64,000 nucleotides of DNA from Pseudooceanicola sp. (GTDB lineage: Bacteria; Pseudomonadota; Alphaproteobacteria; Rhodobacterales; Rhodobacteraceae): positions 62,001-126,000 of the forward strand of contig NZ_JARGNH010000003.1 of NCBI RefSeq assembly GCF_029213205.1, given 5' to 3'. Within the stretch, counting starts at the first letter, position 1; every line of letters starts with the position of its first letter. Position numbers and translations under genes: made by a program. Under the pieces are notes generated by a model that saw only the letters and a list, made by a program, of their open reading frames with translations, was not told the origin of the DNA and did no database searches. Positions 1 through 10,072 of this stretch are shown here, one piece after another.

Positions 1-2890
1 AGCGCACGATTTTCGCACCCCCCGCCATGTAGAGCATGTCGCCCTGGCCAAGAAGCTGTTCGGCGCCCATCTCACCCAGAATGGTGCGGCTGTCGATCTT
101 GCTGGTCACCTGGAACGAAATCCGGGTCGGAAAGTTCGCCTTGATGGTGCCGGTGATCACATCGACCGAGGGCCGCTGCGTTGCCATGATCAGGTGGATG
201 CCAGAGGCCCTTGCCATTTGCGCCAGGCGCTGGATGCAGGCCTCGATCTCCTTGCCCGCGACCATCATCAGATCGGCCATCTCGTCGACGATGACGACGA
301 TATAGGGCATCTTTTCGGGTTGGGTCTCTTCGGTTTCAAAGATCGGTTCGCCGCTGTCCTCATCGAACCCGGTCTGCACGGTGCGGCTGAACATCTCGCC
401 ACGCGCCAGGGTATCGGCGACCCGGCCATTGTAGCCGTCGATGTTGCGCACCCCCATCTTGGACATCTTGCGATAGCGTTCTTCCATCTCGCCCACGACC
501 CATTTCAGGGCAACGACCGCCTTTTTCGGGTCGGTCACAACCGGGCTGAGCAGATGCGGAATGCCGTCATAAACCGACAGTTCCAGCATTTTCGGGTCGA
601 TCATGATCAACCGGCATTCATCCGGCGTCAGCTTGTAGAGCAGGCTCAGGATCATCGTGTTGATCGCCACCGATTTACCCGAGCCCGTGGTCCCGGCGAT
701 CAGCAGGTGAGGCATCTTCGCCAGATTGGCCACGATCGGATCCCCACCGATATCCTTGCCCAGCGCCAGCGGCAGCTTCATGTTGCTGTCACCGAAATCC
801 CGCGCCGCCAGGATTTCGCGCAGCACCACCATTTCACGGTTGTCATTGGGCAGCTCGATACCGATCACCGAGCGGCCGGGCACGGTTGAGACCCGCGCCG
901 ACAGCGCCGCCATGGAGCGGGCGATGTCATCGGCCAATCCGATCACCCGGCTGGCCTTGAGGCCCGGTGCCGGCTCCAGCTCATACATGGTGACCACAGG
1001 GCCGGGGCGGACCGAAACGATGTCGCCTTTGACGCCGTAATCATCGAGCACCGATTCCAGCATCCGGGCGTTTTCCTCAAGCGCGTCATCGCTCAGGTGG
1101 TGGCGGGTGATGTTTGCCGGATCGGACAACAGGTTCAGCGGCGGCAATTCGAAATCCGACACCCGGTCTTCGAATTTCAGCGTCGGCTGGGCCTCGGCCC
1201 GGGCACGGGCCGAAGGGGCCGGCGCGCGGCCCGTTTTCGGCTGTACCACCCGGCGCTGCGGTTCGGCGGCGGTCTGCGGCAGGGTCATCTGCGGGGCGAC
1301 GGCGACCGGCGCGGCTTCGGGCAGCAGCAACGGGGTTTCTTCTGCGGCGTGATAGGAGTCGACCACCGGCGCGGGATCCGGCGTCGCCTGATGCGCGGGT
1401 TCTGCGGGGGTGAGCGGCGGCTCGGGCGGCAGCGCGGCCGGGGCCTGCGCCAGGATCAGCGGATCGGGCCCGCGTCCACGGCCCCTGGTCAGCGGCTGAT
1501 GTGTCGGGGCGCTGAGCCTTGCCGAGGTGCGGGCGCGCTGGCGCACCGCATCGGCGATCTTGGCCTTGATCCGGTCATCCAGCGGCAGACCGTCGAGCGC
1601 GGTGCCATTGTCGTCGACCTCGGCAAACGGTGCCGGGCCGGTTTCAGGTTCGGCACGGCGCATCAGGTTCGGCAGGCGGCTGAACAATCCGGCCTTGGGT
1701 GCCGCTGTGGCGGGTTCGTGCTGGGTCGGCTGCGCGGTCGCGGCATAGGCCGGTTGCTCGGCCTCCTCACGCGGTCGGGTGACGCCGCCGAGGCGTGGCT
1801 GCGGTTGCAGGGCAGGTTGCGGCGCCGGGCGCTGCAGGGGCGGTTCGCTGACCTGCGGCGCCCGCGGTTGATCGATTTGCGCGGCGGGGGCGGCCATTCT
1901 GGGCGCGGTGATCGCCGGTGCGGGCCGTGTCGGTGCGGGCCGTGTCGGTTCCGGCATCTCGGGTTCCTGCCAGGCGTTGACCTCGGGCGCATCATGGGCG
2001 GCGGGGGCCGCGGCCTCTGCCGCAGGCATGGCGCGGCGGACGATGCCGGTCAGCCGGTCACGCAGATTGGGGGTGGCGGGCGGTTCGGACTCGGCGCTCC
2101 ATTCGGGCGCGGCCTGGTGCGGCGACGGAACCGCTGCTTCGGCGGCGTGGATGGCTGCCAGTTCGGCGGCTTCGGCGCGTTTGCGGGCGCGGTGATCGGC
2201 GAGCTTGTCCTTGGCGATCAGGGTCGCCCGCCAGGCCATCTGCGCCGCTTTCGAGCCGAGCTTGGTGAGCGCAATATAGGCGACAATCACGCCATAGACG
2301 GCGATCTGAAAGCCGCGCGCCATTTCCCGACGGGTCAGGCCAAAGACATAGAGCCCAAGCGCGGCGGAGCCGAGGCCCAGCACCAGCGACAGCAGTTTCA
2401 GCCCGATCGAGGCGCTGACCGGCGCCACCCCGATCAAGGTGCCAAGCACGGTATCGCCAAACAACCCGCCGAGGCCAAAGGAATGGCTCCAGGCGTCGCT
2501 CGGGATCAGCGAGGCGGCATAGAGCGACAGCAGGGCGATCCAGATCGGCGCAAAGACGATGCGCGACAACACCCGTTCGGCGCCAAAATGCAGGCCCAGA
2601 CGCAGGCCCCAGACCAGACCCAGCGCCGCAATGCCCCAGCCGCCCATGCCGAGAATCATGAAGATCGGCGCCGACAGACTGGCGCCGAGACGGCCCAGCC
2701 AGTTCTGCACCGGCGCCTCGGTCACCGACATCCACGAGGGATCGTCGGGGGAGTAAGAGACAAAGGCCAACGTCGCCAGCAGGCCGAGAAAGAACACGAC
2801 AACGCCAATCAGCTCTTTGCCGCGGCGTTCGATGGCAGCCTGCATGTTGCTGTCGAACAAAGGATCGCGTCCCCGTGTCTGAAAGGCCAT
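1..2890 (-). CDS. ftsK: DNA translocase FtsK (C-terminus beyond left edge)
   Basis: Hexameric, membrane-anchored DNA pump that clears chromosome termini from the division septum. The frame starts at the ATG at 2890 ([12 protein letters not shown]) and is open to the window edge, giving 963 codons. Residues about 25-165 hold four hydrophobic segments. A Pro/Ala/Gln-rich linker follows to about residue 470, then the motor domain. Walker A GTTGSGKS is at residues 733-740 and Walker B (VDEMADL) has D869-E870. The gamma DNA-recognition domain must lie outside the window. The aminotransferase gene ends only 13 bp upstream on the same strand, so the two are probably co-transcribed. Confidence 0.96.
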   Translation of the reverse strand, partial: MAFQTRGRDPLFDSNMQAAIERRGKELIGVVVFFLGLLATLAFVSYSPDDPSWMSVTEAPVQNWLGRLGASLSAPIFMILGMGGWGIAALGLVWGLRLGLHFGAERVLSRIVFAPIWIALLSLYAASLIPSDAWSHSFGLGGLFGDTVLGTLIGVAPVSASIGLKLLSLVLGLGSAALGLYVFGLTRREMARGFQIAVYGVIVAYIALTKLGSKAAQMAWRATLIAKDKLADHRARKRAEAAELAAIHAAEAAVPSPHQAAPEWSAESEPPATPNLRDRLTGIVRRAMPAAEAAAPAAHDAPEVNAWQEPEMPEPTRPAPTRPAPAITAPRMAAPAAQIDQPRAPQVSEPPLQRPAPQPALQPQPRLGGVTRPREEAEQPAYAATAQPTQHEPATAAPKAGLFSRLPNLMRRAEPETGPAPFAEVDDNGTALDGLPLDDRIKAKIADAVRQRARTSARLSAPTHQPLTRGRGRGPDPLILAQAPAALPPEPPLTPAEPAHQATPDPAPVVDSYHAAEETPLLLPEAAPVAVAPQMTLPQTAAEPQRRVVQPKTGRAPAPSARARAEAQPTLKFEDRVSDFELPPLNLLSDPANITRHHLSDDALEENARMLESVLDDYGVKGDIVSVRPGPVVTMYELEPAPGLKASRVIGLADDIARSMAALSARVSTVPGRSVIGIELPNDNREMVVLREILAARDFGDSNMKLPLALGKDIGGDPIVANLAKMPHLLIAGTTGSGKSVAINTMILSLLYKLTPDECRLIMIDPKMLELSVYDGIPHLLSPVVTDPKKAVVALKWVVGEMEERYRKMSKMGVRNIDGYNGRVADTLARGEMFSRTVQTGFDEDSGEPIFETEETQPEKMPYIVVIVDEMADLMMVAGKEIEACIQRLAQMARASGIHLIMATQRPSVDVITGTIKANFPTRISFQVTSKIDSRTILGEMGAEQLLGQGDMLYMAGGAKIVR

Positions 2891-2903
2891 TTTGCTCGTT
2901 CCC

Positions 2904-4088
2904 TCAGTTATACAGACAGTCGCGAAGGCGGGTCAGCGCCTCAACCATCTCGTCTTTTGGGGCCACCATGGCGACCCGGATATAGGCTTTGCCGGGGTTT
3001 TCCCCGTTGGTGTCCTGGCCCAGATAGGTGCCGGGCAGCACCCGGATACCGGCCTGGGTCCAGAGTTTCAGCGCTGCCGCTTCGCTGTCTTCGACAGGAA
3101 GCCACAGGAAAAAGCCCCCCTCGGGGCCCTGATATCCGGGCACGCCTTGCATCACCTGATCCGCTGCGACGTATTTTTCCGCGTAAAGGCGGCGATTTTG
3201 TGTCACATGCGCCTCATCCGCCCAGGCCCGTTCGGCAACCCGTTGCAGCGGCAGTGGCATCGGCGCCCCGGCATAGGAGCGCAGGCGGCGGATGTGGGCG
3301 GTGCTTTCCGGACCGGCGGCAATGAACCCGGCGCGCAGGCCCGGCAGGTTCGACCGTTTTGACAGCGATTGGAACAGCACGATGCGTTCGGGATCGCTGC
3401 CTGCCGCCTCGGCTGCGGTCAGCACCCCCATCGGGGCGGTGTCGCCGCGATAAATCTCGGAATAGCATTCGTCCGAGAAGATTCGGAAATCGTGCTTTTC
3501 CGCCAGCGCCAGCAGATCCTGCCAGTATCCGGCATCGGCCACCGCGCCCTGGGGATTGCCGGGCGAGCAGATATAGGCCGCCACCGTGCGATCCAGCACT
3601 TCGGCGGGCAGGGCGCCGTAATCGGGCAGATAGCCGCCCTGGCGGGTCGCGGGCACGAACACCGGCTCGGCACCGATGGAAATCGCCGCGATCATATAGA
3701 CTTGGTAAAACGGGTTCGGAATCAGCACCACCGGCCGTTTGCCGCGCTTTTGTTCCGGCAGCAGGGCCATGGCGACGTTATAGAGCCCCTCACGGGTGCC
3801 ATTCAGCGCCATCGCACCGGTCTGCGCGTCAAATTCCACGCCATAGCGGCGTTTGATCCAGCCGGAAATCGCATCCAGCAATTCCGGTGATCCGTCATTC
3901 GGCGGGTAGACGCCAAATCCGTCGATATTTTCGGCCAGCACCGTTTTCACCCAATCGGGGAACGGGTGCTTTGGCTCTCCGATGGTCATATTGACCACTG
4001 GCCCGCCCGCAGGATGCGGGTCGAGAAGCCCGCGCAGACGCGGGAAAGCATAGGCCGGTAGGTTCGAGAACCGCTCGGGGTAAATCAT
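2904..4088 (-). CDS. Class I/II PLP-dependent aminotransferase (DapC-like)
   Basis: A 394-residue fold-type I aminotransferase. The Schiff-base lysine is probably K244 in [15 protein letters not shown]; the substrate-side motif NGTREGLYN (about residues 96-104) and the cofactor-binding SPGNPQGA (175-182) are also visible. The start at 4088 ([15 protein letters not shown]) is chosen because the family homology begins there; a longer in-frame extension up to 4247 runs through the intergenic stem-loop and is not protein-like. Members of this subgroup are often named succinyldiaminopimelate aminotransferases, but the substrate cannot be read from sequence. It probably shares a transcript with ftsK. 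Confidence 0.9.
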   Translation of the reverse strand: MIYPERFSNLPAYAFPRLRGLLDPHPAGGPVVNMTIGEPKHPFPDWVKTVLAENIDGFGVYPPNDGSPELLDAISGWIKRRYGVEFDAQTGAMALNGTREGLYNVAMALLPEQKRGKRPVVLIPNPFYQVYMIAAISIGAEPVFVPATRQGGYLPDYGALPAEVLDRTVAAYICSPGNPQGAVADAGYWQDLLALAEKHDFRIFSDECYSEIYRGDTAPMGVLTAAEAAGSDPERIVLFQSLSKRSNLPGLRAGFIAAGPESTAHIRRLRSYAGAPMPLPLQRVAERAWADEAHVTQNRRLYAEKYVAADQVMQGVPGYQGPEGGFFLWLPVEDSEAAALKLWTQAGIRVLPGTYLGQDTNGENPGKAYIRVAMVAPKDEMVEALTRLRDCLYN

Positions 4089-4144
4089 GCACTGCCTCTG
4101 GATCGGGGTCGTTGATCGCCCCGTTACCCTAAAATTAACCGCAG

Positions 4145-4185
4145 ACCCCGCCCGCGTCCAGTTGCGTTGACGCTGCGGGCGGGGT
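4145..4185. terminator. Strong GC-rich stem-loop between amidase and aminotransferase genes
   Basis: A perfect 11-bp inverted repeat, ACCCCGCCCGC (4145-4155) and GCGGGCGGGGT (4175-4185), encloses a 19-nt loop. It lies 10 bp after the amidase stop and 57 bp before the aminotransferase start, both read on minus. On the plus strand it is followed by a T-rich stretch; on minus the T-rich part (TTAATTTT) comes about 6 nt later. Attenuation or termination after the amidase gene is the likely role. Confidence 0.6.
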
Positions 4186-4194
4186 TTGTGGCTT

Positions 4195-5523
4195 TTAGGA
4201 CAAAGCCTTTTCGGCTGCGGCACCAAGGCGCAACAGCGCCTCTTCACTGCCGGGTCGTGCGAGAATCATCAACCCGCATGAGGGCACCCCGGTCGGCAGG
4301 GTCAGGGCGCAGAGACCCATCAGGTTGCCGACCCTCGTGTTGCGCAGGGCCAGCAGGTTTTCGGCGACATAATACTCATGATCCGCCAGCATCCGCTCGG
4401 CATTCGGCGGCAGGATTGGCGCGGTCGGGCAGATCACCGCATCATAGGAGGCCATGCGCGCCAAAAAGATCCGGCGATAATGGTGCAGCAATTCCCAGGC
4501 GGCGACGTAATCGGCGGCGGCGTAATCGGCGCCACTGCGGAACCGGCTCAGGATTTCCGGAAACATTTTCTCCGGTGCCGCCTCGATATCGGCCTTCCAC
4601 AGCCCGTAAGCCTCGGAGGTGAACAGGATACCCGACAGGTCATTGGCCTGGGCCAATTCGGGTGCCTCCACCGGGGTGACCAGCGCCCCGGCGCGTTGCA
4701 GCCGTTCGCGGGCCGAACGGAAGCCAGACAGCGGCGCGTCGCGGATATCGTCCAGCACCAGCGTGTCCAGCGCGGCAAAGCGAATCCCGTCCAGCGTCGC
4801 GCCGCGCAGATCCGCCGGCCTGCCGCCCTCGATCGCCGCTAGGGTCAGGGCGCAATCCTCGACATTGCGGCAGAGCGGGCCAATGGTGTCAAACGCCTTG
4901 GCCAGCGGCACGACTCCGTCCAGCGGCACCCGCCCGGAGGTGGTTTTTAGCCCGACGAGGTCATTCCAGGCCGCCGGAATGCGCACCGATCCGCCGGTGT
5001 CGCTGCCCAGCCCGGCGGCGGCCAGCCCAAAGGCCACCGACGCGGCGGCACCAGAGGAGGAGCCGCCCGGCACGGCCGTGGCATCGTTGCGATTCGGCGG
5101 CGTCGCGGTGATCGGGTTGAGCCCGATGCCAGAGAACGCCAGTTCCGACATATGGGTCTTGCCCAGGCAGACCAGTCCCATTGCCGTGGCATTGGCCAGC
5201 ACCTGTGCGTCACGGTCCGGCACCCGGCCCTGCAACAGCGCCGACCCGGCCTCGGTCGCCACCCCGGCACTGTCAAACAGGTCCTTCCAGGACACCGGCA
5301 CCCCGTCCAGCGGCCCCCGGCGCAGGCCCAGCCGCGCCCGTTCGGCGGCGTCACGGGCCTCGGCGCGGGCCCGGTCATGGGTGACGCGGGCATAGATTCG
5401 CGGGGTGTCAGGATGCGCGTCGATGGCGGCCAGATAGGTGTCGCACAGCGCCACCGGGTCAATCTCGCCCGCGCCGATCCCGCGGCCCAGTTCGCCCGCG
5501 CTCATCCACAGCCACTTGTCCAT
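4195..5523 (-). CDS. Amidase-signature family amidase
   Basis: A 442-residue amidase-signature (AS) hydrolase that cleaves a C-N amide bond. The Ser-cisSer-Lys triad is visible: K80 in GVPVSWKDLFD, S155 in VPGGSSSGAA, and S179 in GSDTGGSVRIPAA. Length and motif order fit the GatA/AtzF superfamily, but neither the GatA partner genes nor an allophanate-hydrolase C-terminal domain is present. It is unlikely to be the glutamyl-tRNA amidotransferase subunit. Substrate unknown. It is divergent from the UbiH-type gene, with a 95-bp gap. Confidence 0.88.
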   Translation of the reverse strand: MDKWLWMSAGELGRGIGAGEIDPVALCDTYLAAIDAHPDTPRIYARVTHDRARAEARDAAERARLGLRRGPLDGVPVSWKDLFDSAGVATEAGSALLQGRVPDRDAQVLANATAMGLVCLGKTHMSELAFSGIGLNPITATPPNRNDATAVPGGSSSGAAASVAFGLAAAGLGSDTGGSVRIPAAWNDLVGLKTTSGRVPLDGVVPLAKAFDTIGPLCRNVEDCALTLAAIEGGRPADLRGATLDGIRFAALDTLVLDDIRDAPLSGFRSARERLQRAGALVTPVEAPELAQANDLSGILFTSEAYGLWKADIEAAPEKMFPEILSRFRSGADYAAADYVAAWELLHHYRRIFLARMASYDAVICPTAPILPPNAERMLADHEYYVAENLLALRNTRVGNLMGLCALTLPTGVPSCGLMILARPGSEEALLRLGAAAEKALS

Positions 5524-5618
5524 GCCGTTCTCCTATAGGTTCTCTGGGACGGTAGCGGCAGCCGGGCGCATGGACAATCCTGTGCATGGCGGCAATATGC
5601 GAGGGCAAGGGGGGCGCG

Positions 5619-6833
5619 ATGGCACGCAGCACTGACATTCTGATCGTGGGCGGCGGGCTGAACGGCCCGACCCTGGCGCTGGGCCTGGCGCAGGCCGGGT
5701 TTTCGGTCACGGTGATCGACGCGCTGCCCGCCGCAACCCGGGGCGAAGTCGCCTTTGACGGACGCGCCTATGCGCTGGCGCTGGCCTCGGTCCGCTTGCT
5801 CAAGGCGCTGGGCGTCTGGGACAGGGTGGCTGAGCACGCCGAGCCGATGCTGGAGATCAAGGTCAGCGATGGCCATGCCGGGCAGGGCGGTGGGCTGTTC
5901 GGTCTGCAGTTCGACCATGCCGAGATCGAAGAGGGCCCGATGGGCCAGATGCTGGAAGATCGGTTCCTGCGCCGCGCCCTGCTTGAGGCGATGGACGATG
6001 AGCCGGCGATCACCCAAATCTCCGGCGAAACCGTCACCGCGCAGGTGGCGGATGGCGCGGGCATGCGGCTGACCCTTGCCTCGGGGACCGAACTGAGCGG
6101 GGCGCTGGTGATCGGGTGCGATGGGCGACAAAGCGGCACCGCGTCGCGCGCCGGGATCAAGCGCAGCGGTTGGGGCTATGGCCAGACCGCGCTGGTCTGC
6201 GCCATCGCGCATGAGCTGCCGCATCATGGCGTCGCGCATCAGTTCTTCATGCCGCCCGGGCCGCTGGCGATCCTGCCGCTGCCCGGCAATCGGTCCTCCA
6301 TTGTCTGGAGCGAGAGCGCCGCGACCGCGCGTGATTTCATGGCGCTGTCGGATGACGATTTCCTGACCGCCCTGCGCCCCCGGTTTGGCGATTTCCTCGG
6401 CGAAATCCGGCTGGAGGGGCAGCGCTTTGCCTATCCGCTCGGCCTCAGCATCGCGCATGAATTTGTTGCAGACCGGCTGGCGCTGGTTGGCGATGCGGCG
6501 CATGGGATGCACCCGATTGCCGGGCAGGGGCTGAACGCCGGGCTGCGCGATGTGGCGGCGCTGGTGCAGGTGCTGCACGAGGCCGCACGGCGCGGTGAGG
6601 ATATTGGCGCGGCCAGTGTTCTGGGCCGCTATCAGGAATGGCGCCGCTTTGACACCGCCAGCCTGGCGATGGCGACGGACCTGACCAACAAGCTGTTTTC
6701 GAACGACAATCCACTGCTGCGCCTGACCCGTGACATCGGCATGGGCGCGGTGAACGCGCTGCCGCGCCTGCGCCGGGGATTTCTGCGCGAGGCCGCCGGT
6801 CTGACCGGAGAATTGCCGGAATTGATGCGCTGA
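5619..6833 (+). CDS. UbiH/UbiF/UbiL-type FAD-dependent ubiquinone hydroxylase
   Basis: A 404-residue flavoprotein monooxygenase of the family that adds ring hydroxyls during ubiquinone synthesis at the inner membrane. An N-terminal Rossmann motif (IVGGGLNGPTLALGLAQAG), a mid-protein DGRQS motif and the C-terminal FAD/ribityl motif GDAAHGMHPIAGQGLNAG are present. I chose the ATG at 5619 (MARSTDILIVGGG) because GAGGGCAAGG lies just upstream; an in-frame ATG at 5586 would add 11 residues with no homology. Which ring position it hydroxylates (UbiH, F, I or L) cannot be decided here. Confidence 0.88.
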   Translation: MARSTDILIVGGGLNGPTLALGLAQAGFSVTVIDALPAATRGEVAFDGRAYALALASVRLLKALGVWDRVAEHAEPMLEIKVSDGHAGQGGGLFGLQFDHAEIEEGPMGQMLEDRFLRRALLEAMDDEPAITQISGETVTAQVADGAGMRLTLASGTELSGALVIGCDGRQSGTASRAGIKRSGWGYGQTALVCAIAHELPHHGVAHQFFMPPGPLAILPLPGNRSSIVWSESAATARDFMALSDDDFLTALRPRFGDFLGEIRLEGQRFAYPLGLSIAHEFVADRLALVGDAAHGMHPIAGQGLNAGLRDVAALVQVLHEAARRGEDIGAASVLGRYQEWRRFDTASLAMATDLTNKLFSNDNPLLRLTRDIGMGAVNALPRLRRGFLREAAGLTGELPELMR

Positions 6834-6858
6834 GGCGCGGGATTCTTCGACCAAATCG

Positions 6859-7194
6859 CTAGTCGATGAATTCCACCGGCCGTTCCCATTGGATCAACAC
6901 GGTGCAACCGTCTTCGGACCAGACCCGGTGTTCGGAGCCTGCGGGATTGAACAGCAGCGCGCCCTGGAAATAGCGGCCCTTGTCGTCGCTCTGACTGCCT
7001 GACAGCACCAGGATCGTCTCAAGTCCCCGATGCCGATGCCGTGGCACCGAGGCGCCGGGCGCGTAACGCAACAGCGCCACATCCGGGCCGCCCTGCCACA
7101 GCCGCATGATCTCGACGCCCGGGTGAAACGGTTCGAACGGCTGATCGGCCCAGCCATCGGGCAGGAAGGCGGCAATCGCCTTGGGGTCAGCCAT
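6859..7194 (-). CDS. ChrR-type cupin domain protein
   Basis: A 111-residue single-domain cupin. The first cupin motif is seen in [16 protein letters not shown] (His cluster plus Glu) and the second in [16 protein letters not shown], so a metal is probably bound. It resembles the C-terminal cupin half of ChrR anti-sigma factors but lacks the N-terminal zinc-binding sigma-inhibitory domain. It is the last gene of the biuret/formamide operon and overlaps the preceding cysteine-hydrolase gene by 8 bp, so it is co-translated. Its role there is unknown: a metalloenzyme, sensor or isomerase are all possible. Confidence 0.8.
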   Translation of the reverse strand: MADPKAIAAFLPDGWADQPFEPFHPGVEIMRLWQGGPDVALLRYAPGASVPRHRHRGLETILVLSGSQSDDKGRYFQGALLFNPAGSEHRVWSEDGCTVLIQWERPVEFID

Positions 7195-7852
7195 CCAGCG
7201 CCTCCAGAATTGTCGCGGTCGGTGTCACCCAGCCGACAATCGCGCCCTGGGCGGTGATCATTTCGATCGTCGCCGCCTTGAAGGCCGGGAAATAGCTTTC
7301 GGTGGCGTCACTGGCGAGCAGGCAGTCATAGCCGCGGTCATTGGCCTCGCGCATTGTCGTTTGCACACAGACCTCGGTGGTGACTCCGGCAAAGACCAGC
7401 TGCCTTATCCCACGCTGGGTCAGTTGCTGGCCCAGGTCGGTGGCGTAGAAGGCGCCCTTGCCGGGCTTGTCGATGACGATCTCGCCGGGCAGCGGCGCCA
7501 GTTCGGCGACGATTTCGGCCCCCGGCGCCCCGGCGATCAGCACCCGGCCCATCGGCCCGGCATCGCCGATCCTGAGCGCGGGCGCGCCGCGCAAGCGCTT
7601 GGCGGGCGGGCAATCGGACAGGTCGGGACGGTGGCATTCGCGGGTGTGAATGACCGGCAGCCCGGCCTTGCGGAATCCGGCGATCAGTTCCGCGACCTTC
7701 GGCACGATGGCCTGCACCAGCGCCACATCGTTGCCAAGGCTGGCACCAAAGCCGCCCGGTTCGATGAAATCGCGCTGCATGTCGATGACGATCAGGGCGA
7801 TGGCATTGGGATCATAGGGGAATTCGAAAGGATCTGCGGGAATCTCGCGCAT
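7187..7852 (-). CDS. Isochorismatase-family cysteine hydrolase (BiuH paralogue)
   Basis: A 221-residue cysteine hydrolase with the triad D24 (VIDMQRDF), K129 ([14 protein letters not shown]) and C162 ([15 protein letters not shown]). A Gln at 202 matches the position of the substrate-contacting Gln of biuret hydrolase. It is related to BiuH two genes upstream but clearly diverged; N-carbamoyl or ureido-type amides are plausible substrates. The start at 7852 overlaps the ABC ATPase stop in a TGATG junction. Two such hydrolases in one operon suggest successive or alternative steps of amide breakdown (inference). Confidence 0.88.
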   Translation of the reverse strand: MREIPADPFEFPYDPNAIALIVIDMQRDFIEPGGFGASLGNDVALVQAIVPKVAELIAGFRKAGLPVIHTRECHRPDLSDCPPAKRLRGAPALRIGDAGPMGRVLIAGAPGAEIVAELAPLPGEIVIDKPGKGAFYATDLGQQLTQRGIRQLVFAGVTTEVCVQTTMREANDRGYDCLLASDATESYFPAFKAATIEMITAQGAIVGWVTPTATILEALDG

Positions 7853-9384
7853 CAGCCATGCCCTGCCATATGCTGGCCGATCTCGGCGATATCGGCGGTT
7901 TCAATCGGAGTTTCAAAGGTCACCCGCCCCTCGGACATCACCAGAACCCGGTCGGACAATTCCAGTATCTCGTCCAGATCCTCGGAAATCAGCAAGATGG
8001 CGGTGCCGTTGTTTCGCGCCTCGATCAGCCGGTCGCGGATCGAGGAGACGGCGGCGAAATCCAGGCCGAAACAGGGGTTGGAGACGATCAGCGCCTTGAC
8101 CGCGCCGGTCAATTCGCGGCCCAGCACCGCGCGCTGCACATTGCCGCCAGAGAGCGCGGCGATGCGCGCGGCGGGCGAGGTCGTCTTGACGTTGAACCCG
8201 GCGATCAGGTCATCGGCATTGCGCGCGATGGCCCCGGCGTTCTTCCAGAATATCGTGCCGCCATCGGCGGAGGCGTCAAACATCCGGAAGGCCAGGTTTT
8301 CGGCAACGCTCATCCTTGGGGCGCAGGCATTGCGCAGCGGTTCCTCGGGCAGATAGCGGATCTGATGCGCGCGCGCCTCGCGCCGCGTGGCGGAATAGGA
8401 TGCGCCGTTGACCCGGATTTCGCCCCCCGTCAGCCGCCGCTGGCCGGTCAGAATCTCCATCAGCTCCATCTGGCCATTGCCGGAAACACCCGCAATTCCG
8501 AGGATCTCGCCGGAATTCAGGGTCACGTCGTCGATTTCGATATTGTGCAGTCCGGTGCGGTCCTTGGCGGTGACGCCGCGCAGTTCCAGCAGTGGCTTTT
8601 TAACCGTCGTCGCGCGGCCCCGGTCGCTGACAACCGGCGCTTCGCCCATCATTGCGCGGCTCATCTCCTCGACGCTCATCTCGCCGACCTTGCCGCCGCC
8701 GACATATTTGCCGCGCCGCAGGATCGAGACTTCGTCGGCAAAGGCGCTGACCTCGCGGAATTTATGGGTGATCATCAGCACGGTGATTTCGCTCGCCGTG
8801 GTCAGCGCCCGGACATGGCTCAGCACCTCATCGGCCTCGCCGGGGGTCAGGACCGAGGTCGGCTCGTCCAGGATCAGAAAGCGGTTGCCGAGGTAGAGCT
8901 GCTTGAGGATCTCGAGCTTTTGCTTTTCCCCCGCCGCCAGGCGGCTGACCGGCTGATCCAGCGGCACCGAAAACGGCATCCCGGCCATGAACGCATCCAA
9001 CCGGCGCCGTTCGCTGCGCCAGTCGATCACCGCCGGGGTGTCGGCGCGGCTGATCACCAGGTTTTCGGCGGCGGTCAGCGACGGCACCAGGGTGAAGTGC
9101 TGATAGACCATGCCAAGGCGCAGGGTCTGCGCCATCTTGGGATCAGTCATCACCGCCTGACGGCCATCGACCAGCAATTCGCCCTCAGTGGCGTGATAAA
9201 ATCCCATGATGCATTTGACCAAGGTGGATTTCCCGGCGCCGTTTTCGCCCAGAAGCGCGTGGAAGGTCCCGGCACGAATGGTCATCGAAACATTGTCGAG
9301 CGCGGTGAAATCGCCAAAGCGCATGGTCATATGCAGCGCCTCGACGCTGATAGCCCCGGCTTCGGTGGGGTCATAACGGCTCAT
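7852..9384 (-). CDS. ABC transporter ATP-binding protein, BMP/nucleoside type (two ATPase domains)
   Basis: A 510-residue duplicated ATPase like those energising BMP-type nucleoside or sugar importers. Domain 1 has Walker A GENGAGKS (46-53), signature [13 protein letters not shown] and Walker [10 protein letters not shown]. Domain 2 has the degenerate P-loop [14 protein letters not shown] and signature [15 protein letters not shown], as is usual in this subfamily. Start 9384 ([10 protein letters not shown]) overlaps the BiuH stop by 4 bp (ATGA); longer upstream extension would lie inside biuH. It partners the two permeases at 11080-13115, from which it is separated by amiF and biuH. Confidence 0.93.
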   Translation of the reverse strand: MSRYDPTEAGAISVEALHMTMRFGDFTALDNVSMTIRAGTFHALLGENGAGKSTLVKCIMGFYHATEGELLVDGRQAVMTDPKMAQTLRLGMVYQHFTLVPSLTAAENLVISRADTPAVIDWRSERRRLDAFMAGMPFSVPLDQPVSRLAAGEKQKLEILKQLYLGNRFLILDEPTSVLTPGEADEVLSHVRALTTASEITVLMITHKFREVSAFADEVSILRRGKYVGGGKVGEMSVEEMSRAMMGEAPVVSDRGRATTVKKPLLELRGVTAKDRTGLHNIEIDDVTLNSGEILGIAGVSGNGQMELMEILTGQRRLTGGEIRVNGASYSATRREARAHQIRYLPEEPLRNACAPRMSVAENLAFRMFDASADGGTIFWKNAGAIARNADDLIAGFNVKTTSPAARIAALSGGNVQRAVLGRELTGAVKALIVSNPCFGLDFAAVSSIRDRLIEARNNGTAILLISEDLDEILELSDRVLVMSEGRVTFETPIETADIAEIGQHMAGHG

Positions 9385-10061
9385 CCCGGCAACCCGGCGA
9401 TCAGGCTGGCGCTGTCGCTGACCGCGCCAAAGACGCCGCCCTGCATCCGTACCATATTGATGGCAGCCACATGGTTGGCCGGATCGGTGGCGCCGCAGCA
9501 ATCCTCGACGATCACGCATTCAAAGCCGCGGTCATTGGCCTCGCGCATGGTGGTCGAGACGCAGACATCGGTGGTGATTCCGGTCAGGATGATATTCTCG
9601 ATCCCGCGCAGCCGCAGGATCATTTCTAGATCGGTGGCGCAGAAACTGCCCTTGCCGGGCTTGTCGATGATCACCTCGCCTGCGGCCGGGTAAAGCTCGG
9701 GAATGATGTCCCAGCCGGGTTCGCCACGGATCAGGATCTTGCCACAGGGGCCTGCGTCGCCGATGCCCGCGCCGATCTGCTGTGAGCGCCAGCGTTTGTT
9801 GGCGGGCAGATCCGAGAGATCGGGGCGATGCCCCTCGCGGGTATGGATGATGTGATAGCCCTTGGCCCGCATCGCCGCCATCAGGGCCTTGATCGGTTCG
9901 ATCGGTGCCTGGGTCAGCGTCAGGTCATAGCCCATGTGATCGACATAGCCGCCCGTGCCGCAGAAATCGGTCTGCATGTCGATGACGATCAGCGCGGTGT
10001 TGTCCGGGCGCAGATCTCCGTTATAGGGCCAGGCATAGGGGGTGCTGGTGATCGTGGTCAT
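9381..10061 (-). CDS. biuH: Biuret hydrolase (biuret amidohydrolase) BiuH
   Basis: Cytoplasmic cysteine hydrolase converting biuret to allophanate and ammonia. The 226-residue protein resembles, as I recall it, the crystallised Rhizobium leguminosarum BiuH almost throughout ([29 protein letters not shown]). Its D28, K134, C167 and Q207 correspond with a constant offset of 8 to the D36, K142, C175 and Q215 I recall for that enzyme. The neighbouring amiF, ABC importer and divergent atzF supply uptake and the next catabolic step. It starts 11 bp after the amiF stop and overlaps the ATPase gene by 4 bp. Confidence 0.92.
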   Translation of the reverse strand: MTTITSTPYAWPYNGDLRPDNTALIVIDMQTDFCGTGGYVDHMGYDLTLTQAPIEPIKALMAAMRAKGYHIIHTREGHRPDLSDLPANKRWRSQQIGAGIGDAGPCGKILIRGEPGWDIIPELYPAAGEVIIDKPGKGSFCATDLEMILRLRGIENIILTGITTDVCVSTTMREANDRGFECVIVEDCCGATDPANHVAAINMVRMQGGVFGAVSDSASLIAGLPG

Positions 10062-10072
10062 GGGCTGGGCTC

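Noticed and set aside
1097-3325. A 742-codon open frame on plus, opposite ftsK and the aminotransferase gene
   Set aside because: It is antisense to two clearly conserved proteins, is rich in Gly, Arg and Gln in the manner of high-GC shadow frames, and shows no domain.
4195-5523. The amidase as GatA of the glutamyl-tRNA amidotransferase
   Set aside because: No gatB or gatC neighbours, and although the catalytic triad is present the surrounding sequence lacks GatA-specific stretches; the triad is shared by the whole amidase family.
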